Shown: piece after piece, positions 54,843 to 64,000 of the stretch
Numbering within the stretch: position 1 is the first letter of the stretch
How the letters are laid out: every line of letters starts with the position of its first letter
Source of the DNA: Gracilariopsis chorda
Taxonomy: Eukaryota > Rhodophyta > Florideophyceae > Gracilariales > Gracilariaceae
Reading direction: 5' to 3'
DNA: 64,000 nucleotides
Assembly (NCBI GenBank): GCA_003194525.1
Contig: NBIV01000001.1
Span: 372,001-436,000 of the forward strand
Made by a program: the position numbers and the translations under genes
Notes under the pieces: generated by a model
Database searches by the model: none
The model's input: only the letters and a program-made list of their open reading frames with translations
Told to the model about the DNA's origin: nothing

Positions 54843-55650
54843 TTTAACCTTACCCTCGTTTTGATGCATTCGGGTTTGAATTACAATCTGAAGGTTTTTT
54901 GATGTTTTCGAACGAGATGGTAGCTACGCTTGTAACGTTTTCTCTTGTTTCCCTCTCTCTCTCTTTGAACACGCATACATTAATTTCTCGAAGGGCGGGG
55001 GTTTGCTAAGAACCCCAGCAAGCTATAATACTTGCTCCTATACCGTAGCCACGAACTACAAACCAGCAGCCGTGCTGCAGCCGTGCAACACTCACTTTCT
55101 CTTGTTTCGTCATAGAGCGAAATATGCTGCGACAAGCGCATTGCCACATTGGCTTTCTCCTTAGCGCGAGGCATCACCGCTTCGTGGAATTATACAAGGA
55201 AACTTTATTGTGTTCCTCGGACCAAGAAACCTAACCAGGACTACTGAGTCTACAATTTCTTTGAGCTAAATTTCTCTTCTGACGACCAGTAAACTCAACG
55301 TTGACGCCATTGCTGAACAAATTGGCTTTCCTTCAGTAACTGTTAATAGGAACACTGGGACAATGCATTGCGGCCCAGGTCAAGGGCGGAAGCGTTCCCT
55401 ACATAATCCAGTACCGCAGTACTGTCCAATTCAACCTTAGATCAACCCATAGATGCATGACGGTGCGGGATAATAACCTGTGAGCGTAACATGGTTCTTG
55501 CCAAGGGAAGGAAGTGGGAAGCAACACCAAAGAATACATTCTTCTGATGGACCATTACATAGGTGTTGCGGTATGGAGAGAGGGACTTCTTCTGTTAGCG
55601 TAGCGGCCACAGATTGGTGGCGCTGCGAGGAGGGAGTTCTTGAAAGATAA

Positions 55651-55689
55651 GGGTTAGCGGGGAACCCAGCGGGCTATCCTAGGGATAGC
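55651..55689. repeat. Two adjacent hairpins
   Basis: GGGTT...AACCC (55651-55667) then GCTATCC-TAG-GGATAGC (55673-55689). The same two-stem layout is seen at 26678-26711. Confidence 0.75.
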
Positions 55690-55873
55690 CGTAGCCTAGA
55701 CGGTTTTGAAAATGAAACTCCCCTACTCTTGTAGCAGGAGTAGATTCTACCACAAAGCCATAATTGAGCGTTTGCACACACATCACCAAACAACTTAGTA
55801 CCCGTCCGTGGAGGTCTATTGTATTGATTAATGACCTACACATTTTCCATCGCACGCTAAAACCAGCTCTCGA

Positions 55874-56095
55874 ATGTTAACAACTAACGAACGCAGTGAA
55901 AGTTTGCCATCCCTTGCAGAATTGGAGTCCATGTCAACGGCAGAAGCTGAGGCGTTACACATAAGATGCGATAAAAGGGGGTTAAAAATGGAAATAAGCG
56001 TTAACAAGGGAGTTCACTTCCTGTCTCCCTTCGAAATGGAAGTCTTTACAAGGTATTCAACAGGTTTACATCAGCGTCGTCCCAGCGCTGGTTGA
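55874..56095 (+). CDS. Small open frame, 73 codons, unknown
   Basis: MLTTNERSESLPSLAELESM start, then a mixed acidic/basic sequence without domain. It lies convergent to the UBA-like gene with 35 bp between stops, a tidy arrangement for a gene end. No homology recognised and no codon evidence, so it may be chance or a last exon. Confidence 0.25.
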   Translation: MLTTNERSESLPSLAELESMSTAEAEALHIRCDKRGLKMEISVNKGVHFLSPFEMEVFTRYSTGLHQRRPSAG

Positions 56096-56130
56096 TGTTC
56101 TTCTCGATTCGATCACGAGCTACAGCCGAC

Positions 56131-58910
56131 TTAGGAATAATAACCGCCTTGCTGATGGCTCCAATAACCATTCGGAGCACCCGGTCCGGCAGCGTACACA
56201 CTTGAGTTTTGTGAAGCTCCGGGTATAGACTGGTTCATACCTGGCCCATTGGCACCATCTCCTCTACCGTTATTAGGCTGTCTGTTATTCCAACTTCCCG
56301 GCCCTCCGCCACTCACAACACCACTGCTCACCCCTGGCATACCACCTGTGTAGTCACCGTAGGCCATACCGTGCACAATTCCGCCCGCCATTCCCATGCC
56401 ACTCAGTCCGTTACCATGGTTCGGACGGACTGGTTTATATGCACCTTCAGTAGGGTTCTTTTGAGAAGATGTGTGTGCCATAGACGTATTCAGATATCCT
56501 CCAGGAGTGTACATGCTTTCACTTAACCCCGAACCGTTACGAGAATTCGCCCCCAAGCCAACGTTGCCATCCTCAAAACCAAATCCGCCTCGACCTCCTT
56601 GAGATGAAACCTGACCAGCAGTGGGGTACGGGAATGGACTTGGTCCCGGCGCCATACCGGGAGGGGGTCCGTACGGTCCTGTGGGGAATGGATATAGAGG
56701 ATATTGCATAGAAGGATACCCTGCCATTAGATACGGAGGGGCAAGCGGATCCATACCTGAGGGTAGTCCAGTCGTGCCGATAGAAGAACTCTTGTCCACA
56801 TCTGTGTTGCCGCTGTGGAGTCCATCTTTAGTCATTCCAGTCTGTACACCTCCGTGCAGCGCATTCATGTCTCCCAAACCCGGGATAGCTCCGTACTTCC
56901 CGTTTCCTGATTGCATTCCCGGAATTGCGGTGTGGTCGTACAGCGGCATAGAGCCGGCCGGCCCAAGGTTTGGCGCTCGAGAGCTCCCGAGATCTCCATT
57001 ATTTTCGTACGATGGTATTGCAGGAGAATATCCATGAAGGGAGGGAACTAAGTAGGGATTCGGAAAGTTCGGAGGAGGGAAACTGCCACCATGTCCAACT
57101 TGTAGCATGGGAAACATTCCTGATCCGGTGGCGGTGGCTCCAGACGATACTGGAGCTGAAACCGAGGGAGGGATTTGAGTACGTGCTTCCGGGGCCGAAG
57201 AGATCGCTGGTGGAACCTCCAAAGGAGCTGATGATTGCAGTTGTGCTGGGGGAACAACAGGAGCAGGTGGTGCAGCTACTACAGAGGGGACAACAGGGGC
57301 GGAAGAAACAATTGGCGCGCTAGTCTGGGGCGGGGATGGTTCTGGCACAGGGGGAACGGTCTGCGCTTCAGGAGATACACTCACGGCTGGTGTGGGATCG
57401 GATGCCTTTTGTTCCGTGGCCGACCAGTTAACCCCATCCAGTCCACCCAGACCAAAAGATCCAAACTGAAGGCTCAATGAGTCCCCGCCATTCTGTTCAG
57501 AGCCGATCACAGCCGCGGATGCAACTGCAACAGCCGTTGACGATTCATCCAGGTGCTTGTCAGACTTGGGTTCTGGCGTAGCAGGGGGAGCGCTCCAAGC
57601 ATTCGCAGGCGGTGCAGGGGTTTCTAACATCGATGTATCGGGGGTTGGGGTTGTCGGATCTAATTCAGGTTCCAGAGGCTCTGGGCTTTGTGTTTCTGGC
57701 GATGGTAGAGGTGGTTTTGTAGCTGTGTAAAGCCTTGGCCGTTCTCGATCATGACGCGGGGCTCTTGGCTTCCGTGATCCCCGCTCTCGTCGCTTTTTGC
57801 CTTCCGCGGCTGCACTCGGGGGTGTTTCATCCGTCGTTTGTGAAGGAGGTGTATCGAGGTCAGCCACATTTGGAACCGGCGCTGATACTACAGGCGCCCT
57901 GTCTGAGGTAGTTCCATGTTTCTCATGGCTTGTCCCTGTCGCGGCAGCTGCTGCATAGTTGAGATTCGGCTTGACTGTCGATGAACTTGCTATCGGCTGC
58001 TTTGGCGTCAACTCGTGAACACGCACAGGGCTTGAGGATTTCACTTCATGCTGAACTGGGTTCGCTTCCGGTTCCGGTTCCGGATCTTCTGGCGCAGGTG
58101 ATGCAGCCCAGGGATCATTTTGAGAAGGAGATACGCTCCCAGCATTACCCCATGGCGCTTCATTTACGTCTGTCGACGGTTCTTGTGCAATAGATTCGCC
58201 CCATTTCGGAGAGTCAGCAGGGGAAACTGAATCATTAGCAGACCCGTTAGCAGGCTGCTGTTCTTCAAAACCTTGCATTGAATCTGGGACGGCCCAGCTC
58301 TGATTGTTCGAAAGAGCCGGGCGGTTCCCCAGCTTTGATTGTTCGAACTAACCGGGGCGACATCATTTGCATCCATTGCACTGTCATATTCCTGATTACG
58401 TTTCTTGGAGGCATATGAATCCCTTGGGCGTTGGTGATGAGAGTACTGGCCTTGTTGCCGAGATCCACGACGATTCCCATTCGAGTGTGGTTGGGAGTCA
58501 TTGTGATACGGACGGTCGCGGTCTCTGTCGCGATCACGACGATCTCCATCGCGGTCACGGTCCGAAGGGCGTGAAGTAGACCAGGCTCCTTTAGGACCAG
58601 AGCCAGATCGGTTGTGAGGGGCCTGTTTCTTCTTCTTGGAAACTTCTGACCATGTAGAAACTTCGTTGCCGCTTAGGAATCGCTCAATAGCCATGGTTTC
58701 GTCCATAAGGCAAGCATCCAAGACTCGAACTGCTTCATCTCTGCTCACATTGCAGATTTCCATGATATGTGAAACCTTCTCTTCCTCCAGTGGGGGAAGT
58801 TTGACGACCGGCGGGGCGGTAGATGTTTTTAAAGACGTACTAGTACCCTGTTGTTGCACAGTCATATGTATGAAGCACAAATGGAACAGTACCAGGAGAT
58901 TTCGCGACAT
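56131..58910 (-). CDS. UBA-like (GIP1_N / Lingerer-type) low-complexity protein, one intron
   Basis: Two exons, 58910-58353 and 58299-56131, joined by a 53-nt intron (58300-58352) with CCG|GTTAGT donor and AATCAG acceptor. The frame is kept, giving 908 residues (893 if the second ATG, 58865, is used; MTVQQQGTS is the more usual kind of start). Residues about 40-80 (LEEEKVSHIMEICNVSRDEA, VLDACLMDETMAIERFL) resemble the UBA-like domain at the N-terminus of plant GBF-interacting protein 1 and animal UBAP2/Lingerer. Next is a basic Arg/Asp repeat region (DRDRDGDRRDRDRD), an acidic/Pro/Ser-rich middle, then a Gly/Pro/Tyr/Met-rich end (GGPGSWNNRQPNNGRG, HQQGGYYS). Likely a cytoplasmic RNA-associated or ubiquitin-linked scaffold; function inferred. 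The two exon ends carry a near-duplicated segment (see findings). If the intron is not real, the gene is frameshifted. Confidence 0.72.
58300..58352 (-). other. Putative 53-nt intron flanked by a duplicated segment
   Basis: GTTAGT...AATCAG. TCGAACAATCA followed by (A/G)AGCTGGG occurs at both ends of the intron, 35 nt apart, so each splice site sits inside one copy. Confidence 0.55.
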
Positions 58911-60916
58911 TTACGTGAAAGAGGAAAACAAATGAAGAAAAAGAACAGGTATGTGGTTAGTGCGTGTTCTTATGCTCGTATGAAGACTTGCCAAGCATGT
59001 AGTGTCCATTGAAAGCCATCGGAGACGTGAGGAACGAAACGAAAGGCTTCCCAGTCTCAAGAAGTCCCGCAGTGAACGGCATGCAGAGCAAGAGACACAA
59101 TATGAATCATGAAAAGCTTACCATGATGCCTGCGGCCCGTAGCCTCGAACAGGATGAAGAAATAAAAAGAGGGAACTAAAGGGGAGCAAGGCTGCAGAAA
59201 GCACACGCCTTGAGAAGGAAGGAAGCGGTAGAAAGAAAGAAAGGGGAGGGAAAGGGAAAAGGGAGGGCTGCAGAGGAAGATGACAAGATGATAGGTGGGG
59301 GGGAGGAGGGTGGGGGTCTGGTAAGTTGACGACGGTGGCGCCTGTGTGGCGAACGCCAAGAAAATCGGAGCCGGTACACGGGAAAGGCGGCGTGGGCGCC
59401 CGCCCAACTGGACACCCTGGCACCTTTTCCGAGGGGTTTGGGTATGGGGCAACGCTCTACACGAATGTGCCGTAAATTTCGTGATTTTGGGCGTAAATTT
59501 TGGGTCCGTCTGGAAGAGTTGTTGTACACGTGTGGCTTTGTCTACTGAAAAGCGGCGAAACCTGTCGAATGGCGCACAGCCACCCAACAGCAACGTCTCC
59601 TTCCAGCCATCGACTCCTGTCTACAAAAGAATTGGGACAACTCCTTGGGCAAAGCTTTACCCTGTATGATAATGGACGTATGCCCACTAGTTGCGGGATG
59701 TATGCCAAAACATCGCGAGCATCATCGCCCTTCCGCTACCCTTGGTTTGAAATTACACCAACTTCAAACCACTGGTTTCGCTGGTCCTCACTGAAAAGAG
59801 CTGATGGCAGATTTTGCCGTACCTGATGCGCTACTGTACCAGTCGCATTATACGCAATTAGGTTAATCAGGAAGATATCTTGGTTACACAAGATAAACTT
59901 TCCACTTCCATGCCCTTTCGCAGATTTCAAACGGACATGTGTGAGAACAGAGCGATGTGGAAGCTTTGCTCGAGCATAATATGTTATTATCTTCGGTTAG
60001 GAAAGCGCTTTTCTTTTCGAAGGAATCCAATGTTGGTTCGATAGGTATTCTCTGCCACATGACGTAAGATGGTGACAGAATGGCGACAGAATCGGAGAAC
60101 AACAGTCGGCAGGAATACGACTGCCAGGTGTCTGAGGATATGGTAGCAGCTTAAATCTTCGACAAGGGCATTTAAATTCGATTTCGAAAACCCTGCCAAC
60201 CTTCAGTTTTAAATTGAAAACACTTACACGTTGCTACCGTGTAGTTAGACATGGCACAACTTTACACCGTCTCCATGCTCGATCAAGAGCATTCGTTTCG
60301 GAGAAAACTCGTCAGCCATCATGAACCGACACAACAAGTGAACAAGATTTGTTGTTATTTTCTTGGCCTAAAAGAGCGCCCTGCACAGCAACATCGTTCT
60401 GCGTAGGTGACAATAAACGCAGTCTATCATATCGTAGAAGAGAGAAGTCGTTAGCTTTCATAATGCTGCAAGCCTCCAAACAAGAACCGTTCACCCTAGA
60501 CCTGCTGAACTGGCCATGAAATGTATCCAGGGTATAATAATGCATCTTTATGCAATTGAATCAACCATTATTCGGCGATTGCTGGCTGGCCTGCAAGATC
60601 ATGTGAAAGCTATGGTACATTAGGTGATGAAAAGTGCATTCCACAAGCATGATGAAGGGACACGAACGGTATCGAAATCTCTAGCATCTCTGCAATACTA
60701 CAGCGCATATGCGACAGCGCCCAAGTAGTATAAGCGGCGTTCCCCTCCCGTGCTAAGCATGGCATTGAGACTCTGCTTCTGCCAATACTCTTCACCGAAA
60801 TCTGAAACGCCCGATTCGTGACGGGCAGAACCCGTTGACTAAATCACTATGTACGGGAATTGTGAACCGTGATATCGTGATATACATTCAGATGCAGATG
60901 CACGTTCGCATGCTCA
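58911..60916. other. Intergenic region upstream of the UBA-like gene
   Basis: 2 kb. About 59190-59320 is strongly purine-rich on the plus strand (pyrimidine-rich on the sense strand of the gene at 58910), like the C/T tracts before the WD40 and zinc-finger genes. GCTACCCTTGGTTTG near 59735 is a weak match to the GTACCNTTGGTAC motif. No gene recognised. Confidence 0.45.
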
Positions 60917-63900
60917 CTAGGAGGATGACGTACCAATACCAACCAACTGTCTAAATTGCGCAGCGCCCCTTGGTCCCATCGAGTCCACTAGAGCCTTCAA
61001 CTTGCCGTCTGCTCGACCGAGCAGATCTGCAGGGGACCCGTACTCAACTGCGAAACCGTCTTCCATAACCAAAATCTTGTCATAGTCAGCAAGGGTGAAC
61101 AGACGGTGAGCAATCGTCAAAATCGTTGCATCCTTTAAGTGCGTGCGAATTGTTTCCTGTATCAACCGATCAGTCTCCATATCTAGAGAGCTACTGGCCT
61201 CGTCCAGTATAAGGATCTTGGAGTTCCGCAACAATGCCCGAGTGAGACAGATGACTTGCCTTTGACCAGCCGACATATTCTCTCCATATTCAGATACTTG
61301 AGCGTCCAACCCTCCTTCAAACTCTTGAACGAATTGTTTAAGGTGAGATTTCTCCAGAGCGTCCCATAACTCTGCTTCGGAGTGCTTGCTGAACGGGTCT
61401 AAATTGAAACGAATTGTACCACTGAAGACTACCGGATCTTGCGGAATGATAGTAATGTTGTTTCGAACATCATCTAACCCAAGATCATGAAGGTTCACTC
61501 CGTCCACAGAAATGCGACCCCCAGCAATTTCTACCATGCGAAGGATGGCAATCATTAGAGAGCTCTTGCCGCTTCCTGTGCGCCCCACAACGCCAATCTT
61601 CTCACCTCCTGATATTGAGACATTGACACCCTTCAGAACAAGATCTAATTCCTCACGGTAACGCAATTGGACATCTTTGATTTCGACATCTCCTTTCGCC
61701 GGCCAACCTGGTGGTTTGGGATCTTCCTTAGGATCAAGCTTTGCGGGTGCTTCTTGTGGTAAATCCTCACTGTAGTATCTCACACGTTCTACTGAGCTCA
61801 TTTGTCCTTCCAATTCCGTTATCGACCGCACCGTAAAGCCCAGAATACCTGTGACCTGAAGTGCATAAGTCAGACCGAGTCCAATATTTCCGGCAAACGT
61901 GTCGCCCGGTGCGAAGACACTGAACAGGGCAGTGGCAAAGATGAGAAGCGTTCCTGCCATTTCAAGGTTTAGCGAGAACCAACGGTTCGCCGCAATCCAC
62001 GAAAAGTAGGCGCGTTGGTTCACATCAATCATACGCATATTCTCCTCGCGAGCTTGATTTTGCTTCCCATAGGCCCTGATAGTGCTTAGTCCTCCAAGCG
62101 TTTCGGAAAAGTGTGCGTATATGGGAGACTTGGAAATGGCATCGAGCCGTTTCAGCTCCAGTGAAGTGCGGTTAAAAAAGCGTTGAAGTATGAAGTAAAA
62201 GATTGTCACCGGCACTGCAACGCTGAAGAAAATCGGAAGAATAACACCTATGAACGCGTACGCCGCAATAAGATTCAGTGTCGTCGTCAGCATTTGTGAA
62301 AAGAACTGGGGAAGTAGTTCATCCAGTGTCTGAACATCTCTCGAGAACCGAGAAATAATCCGTCCAATAGGGGTTGTATCGAAGAAAGTGATCGGAGCTC
62401 TCAAAACACTACCAAGCATTTTGTCATGAAGTTTCTTAGATGCGAACAAAGCCAGATTCAAAAACCAAACGCTTCGCATCATGGTCGCAATGGCGTACCC
62501 GATAGTCAGAGCGAAGTAAATTCCCAGGAAGAAGCCAAGTGGACGGGTGTCGTTCGCTAGTTCCCTTTCAGACCAGTACGAAAGCCACCATTGGGCTATA
62601 ACCGACAAAGCAACTGTGGCGCCCCAGAACACAAGCATGAAGAGGAACATTAACACACCACCGCAAGCGACAGCATATTGATAATAGGCTCGAAGAAGCA
62701 CATTTCCTGTTTTCCTTTCCTCTTCCTGCATTAGGGTAGTTCCGGCAGCACTTTGAGGGAACTTCATCTTGCTTGTTTCTTCCTCCTGTTTCGATATAGA
62801 AATTGCCGTAGAATGTTTGCTCGCCTCATTGACTGATTCATCTCTGGTTCTGCCCTCTTCTTTCTCATGTTTCGCTTCCTCTTCTTGTTGTTCGTTTATA
62901 AGCTGCTGGAATGACTGATCAGTGGCAGCAAGCATGGCGTACTGCCCTTGACAACGGACTACGCCATTCTCTAGAAATACCACTTCATCACATTGTGGAA
63001 GAACATGGACCTGGTTGGTGATCAGTACGCGGAGTTTGTTTTTTAAGAATCCTCTGCGAGAAAAACACTTTTGAAACACTTCCTGACTGACATGGGCGTC
63101 CAGAGCAGAGAGCGGATCATCAAAGAGATAGACATCCGCGTTGGCGTACACCGCACGAGCTATGCTGACTCTTTGTTTCTGACCACCAGAAAGATTGATC
63201 CCTTTTTCTCCGATTGCTGTCATGTCACCTGCGGGAAGGATGTTCATGTCATGCTCTAATGCGGAAACACTGATCGCCTTTTTGTATAGATGTTCATCGA
63301 AATCCTTCCCAAACGTAATATTGTTTCGCAGAGTGTCATTGAATATCCATGCCGTTTGAGCGACGTATGCCACGGAACCGTGAAGCGTGACGGAGCCTCT
63401 GAGCTTTCGCATTTCTCCGAGGATGGCATGAATCAAAGAAGATTTGCCAGAGCCAACTCTGCCAATGATGGCAACAAGTTGCCCGGACTTCATCTTGAGG
63501 TTAATATCGGACAAGACAGGTCCACGCACAGATATGTGCGTCGACAACCCATTCGCTTCATTCTCGTTGTTAGAAGCATCGGTTCCTTGTGGTGTCTTCT
63601 TTCGTTTCTTCAAGTTTGGTATGCATTTTGATAACAAGCCCTTCTTCTGTGAGCTTGTCTCCTCATTGCGGGCGAGTTTGCTCCATTCGAAGCTACCCCC
63701 CTCAATGGCGATGGATGCGCCTGTGCTGCCATTGGACGAACCTGAGTACAATCCTTCGCTATCCGACTCGATGCCATCTTCAATCGAATCCGAGTCACTC
63801 CCTTTTTCTCTCCGGGAGTAGTTATTAGTATTCTCAAGTCCGATAAAGCGCTCTATACGTTTCATGCCTATGCGGGCATCGATGTAGGCGTTCACAGTCA

Positions 63901-64000
63901 TTGGCAACATGAGGATGGGTGCACGAAGTTGGTTCAATAGTGCGATTCCAGTGAAAATCCTGGCAGGGTCCAAAGCCTGTCCAAATACAGCGCTGAAGAA
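60917..64000 (-). CDS. ABC transporter, ABCC/MRP family (3' part; start beyond window)
   Basis: 1027 residues are visible and the frame stays open to the window edge (FFSAVFGQALDPARIF), so the true start lies outside. Order: end of the first membrane domain; an acidic/Ser insert; NBD1 with Walker A GRVGSGKSS (about 171-179 counted from DPARIF), signature LSGGQKQRVS (261-270) and Walker B VYLFDDPLSALD; a charged linker (about 350-420); the second membrane domain with six spans; and NBD2 with Walker A GRTGSGKSS (797-805), signature MSAGQRQ and Walker B ILILDEASSSLD with its catalytic Glu. As usual in ABCC, NBD1 has Asp where NBD2 has the catalytic Glu. Such pumps export glutathione conjugates and organic anions, often into vacuoles. 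Substrate unknown. Single exon over the visible 3 kb. Confidence 0.95.
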   Translation of the reverse strand, partial: FFSAVFGQALDPARIFTGIALLNQLRAPILMLPMTVNAYIDARIGMKRIERFIGLENTNNYSRREKGSDSDSIEDGIESDSEGLYSGSSNGSTGASIAIEGGSFEWSKLARNEETSSQKKGLLSKCIPNLKKRKKTPQGTDASNNENEANGLSTHISVRGPVLSDINLKMKSGQLVAIIGRVGSGKSSLIHAILGEMRKLRGSVTLHGSVAYVAQTAWIFNDTLRNNITFGKDFDEHLYKKAISVSALEHDMNILPAGDMTAIGEKGINLSGGQKQRVSIARAVYANADVYLFDDPLSALDAHVSQEVFQKCFSRRGFLKNKLRVLITNQVHVLPQCDEVVFLENGVVRCQGQYAMLAATDQSFQQLINEQQEEEAKHEKEEGRTRDESVNEASKHSTAISISKQEEETSKMKFPQSAAGTTLMQEEERKTGNVLLRAYYQYAVACGGVLMFLFMLVFWGATVALSVIAQWWLSYWSERELANDTRPLGFFLGIYFALTIGYAIATMMRSVWFLNLALFASKKLHDKMLGSVLRAPITFFDTTPIGRIISRFSRDVQTLDELLPQFFSQMLTTTLNLIAAYAFIGVILPIFFSVAVPVTIFYFILQRFFNRTSLELKRLDAISKSPIYAHFSETLGGLSTIRAYGKQNQAREENMRMIDVNQRAYFSWIAANRWFSLNLEMAGTLLIFATALFSVFAPGDTFAGNIGLGLTYALQVTGILGFTVRSITELEGQMSSVERVRYYSEDLPQEAPAKLDPKEDPKPPGWPAKGDVEIKDVQLRYREELDLVLKGVNVSISGGEKIGVVGRTGSGKSSLMIAILRMVEIAGGRISVDGVNLHDLGLDDVRNNITIIPQDPVVFSGTIRFNLDPFSKHSEAELWDALEKSHLKQFVQEFEGGLDAQVSEYGENMSAGQRQVICLTRALLRNSKILILDEASSSLDMETDRLIQETIRTHLKDATILTIAHRLFTLADYDKILVMEDGFAVEYGSPADLLGRADGKLKALVDSMGPRGAAQFRQLVGIGTSSS

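Larger units (their letters stand above)
54701..55873. other. Intergenic region with short inverted repeats
   Basis: 1.2 kb. GGGTTA/TAACCC hairpin at 54818-54842; GGGTT/AACCC and GCTATCC/GGATAGC hairpins at 55651-55667 and 55673-55689; TAGATTCTACCACAAAGCC at 55741. No gene recognised. Confidence 0.5.

Overview
The window is nuclear DNA of a eukaryote. It carries intron-poor housekeeping genes (cysteinyl-tRNA synthetase, proteasome ATPase Rpt1, a USP22-like deubiquitinase, FolD, an ABCC transporter, a type II membrane GH47 protein) and Ty3/gypsy chromovirus elements. A bacterial-type xanthine phosphoribosyltransferase with a Ser/Arg-rich leader resembling a plastid transit peptide, few and very short introns, and a decayed cofactor-independent phosphoglycerate mutase point to a photosynthetic lineage. 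A red alga is my best guess, but that is inference.

Layout. 1-4409: gene-poor DNA with a phosphoglycerate mutase pseudogene (about 2200-3899). 4410-23364: a nested retroelement block. Remnants of an outer LTR element C (347-bp terminal repeat with 28-bp tandem repeats) flank two related chromovirus copies: A (5132-13113, partial) and B (13114-23023, with paired 0.82-kb LTRs). Both have gag-pol on the minus strand. A also carries a block of open frames on the opposite strand between pol and its LTR. 23365-26839: repeat-rich intergenic DNA. 26840-39065: GH47 protein (-), USP22-like protease (+), Rpt1 (-), cysteinyl-tRNA synthetase (-) and a C2H2 zinc-finger protein (+). 39066-47826: mostly non-coding, with one well-formed small spliced gene (44192-44850) and one unresolved possible spliced membrane-protein gene (45870-47414, minus). 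47827-64000: plastid-like XPRT fusion (+), WD40 protein (+), FolD (-), a UBA-like low-complexity protein with one 53-nt intron (-), and the 3' part of an ABCC transporter (-) that runs off the right edge.

The most striking observation is that chromoviruses A and B are packed with short hairpins (4-8 bp arms, 2-6 nt loops, nearly always C-rich arm first), in the LTRs and through the coding regions. I counted 20 in the 824-bp LTR at 13114-13937 and 14 in the 339 bp at 18617-18955. Host genes next to them do not look like this. Hairpins of the same style occur in a few intergenic places (34081-34153, 55651-55689, and a GTACCNTTGGTAC-like motif upstream of at least four genes). Other points worth a second look are the antisense ORF block, a GH47 protein with most catalytic residues replaced, a possible intron made by a 35-bp tandem duplication, and a cluster of GATTGCAATC palindromes.
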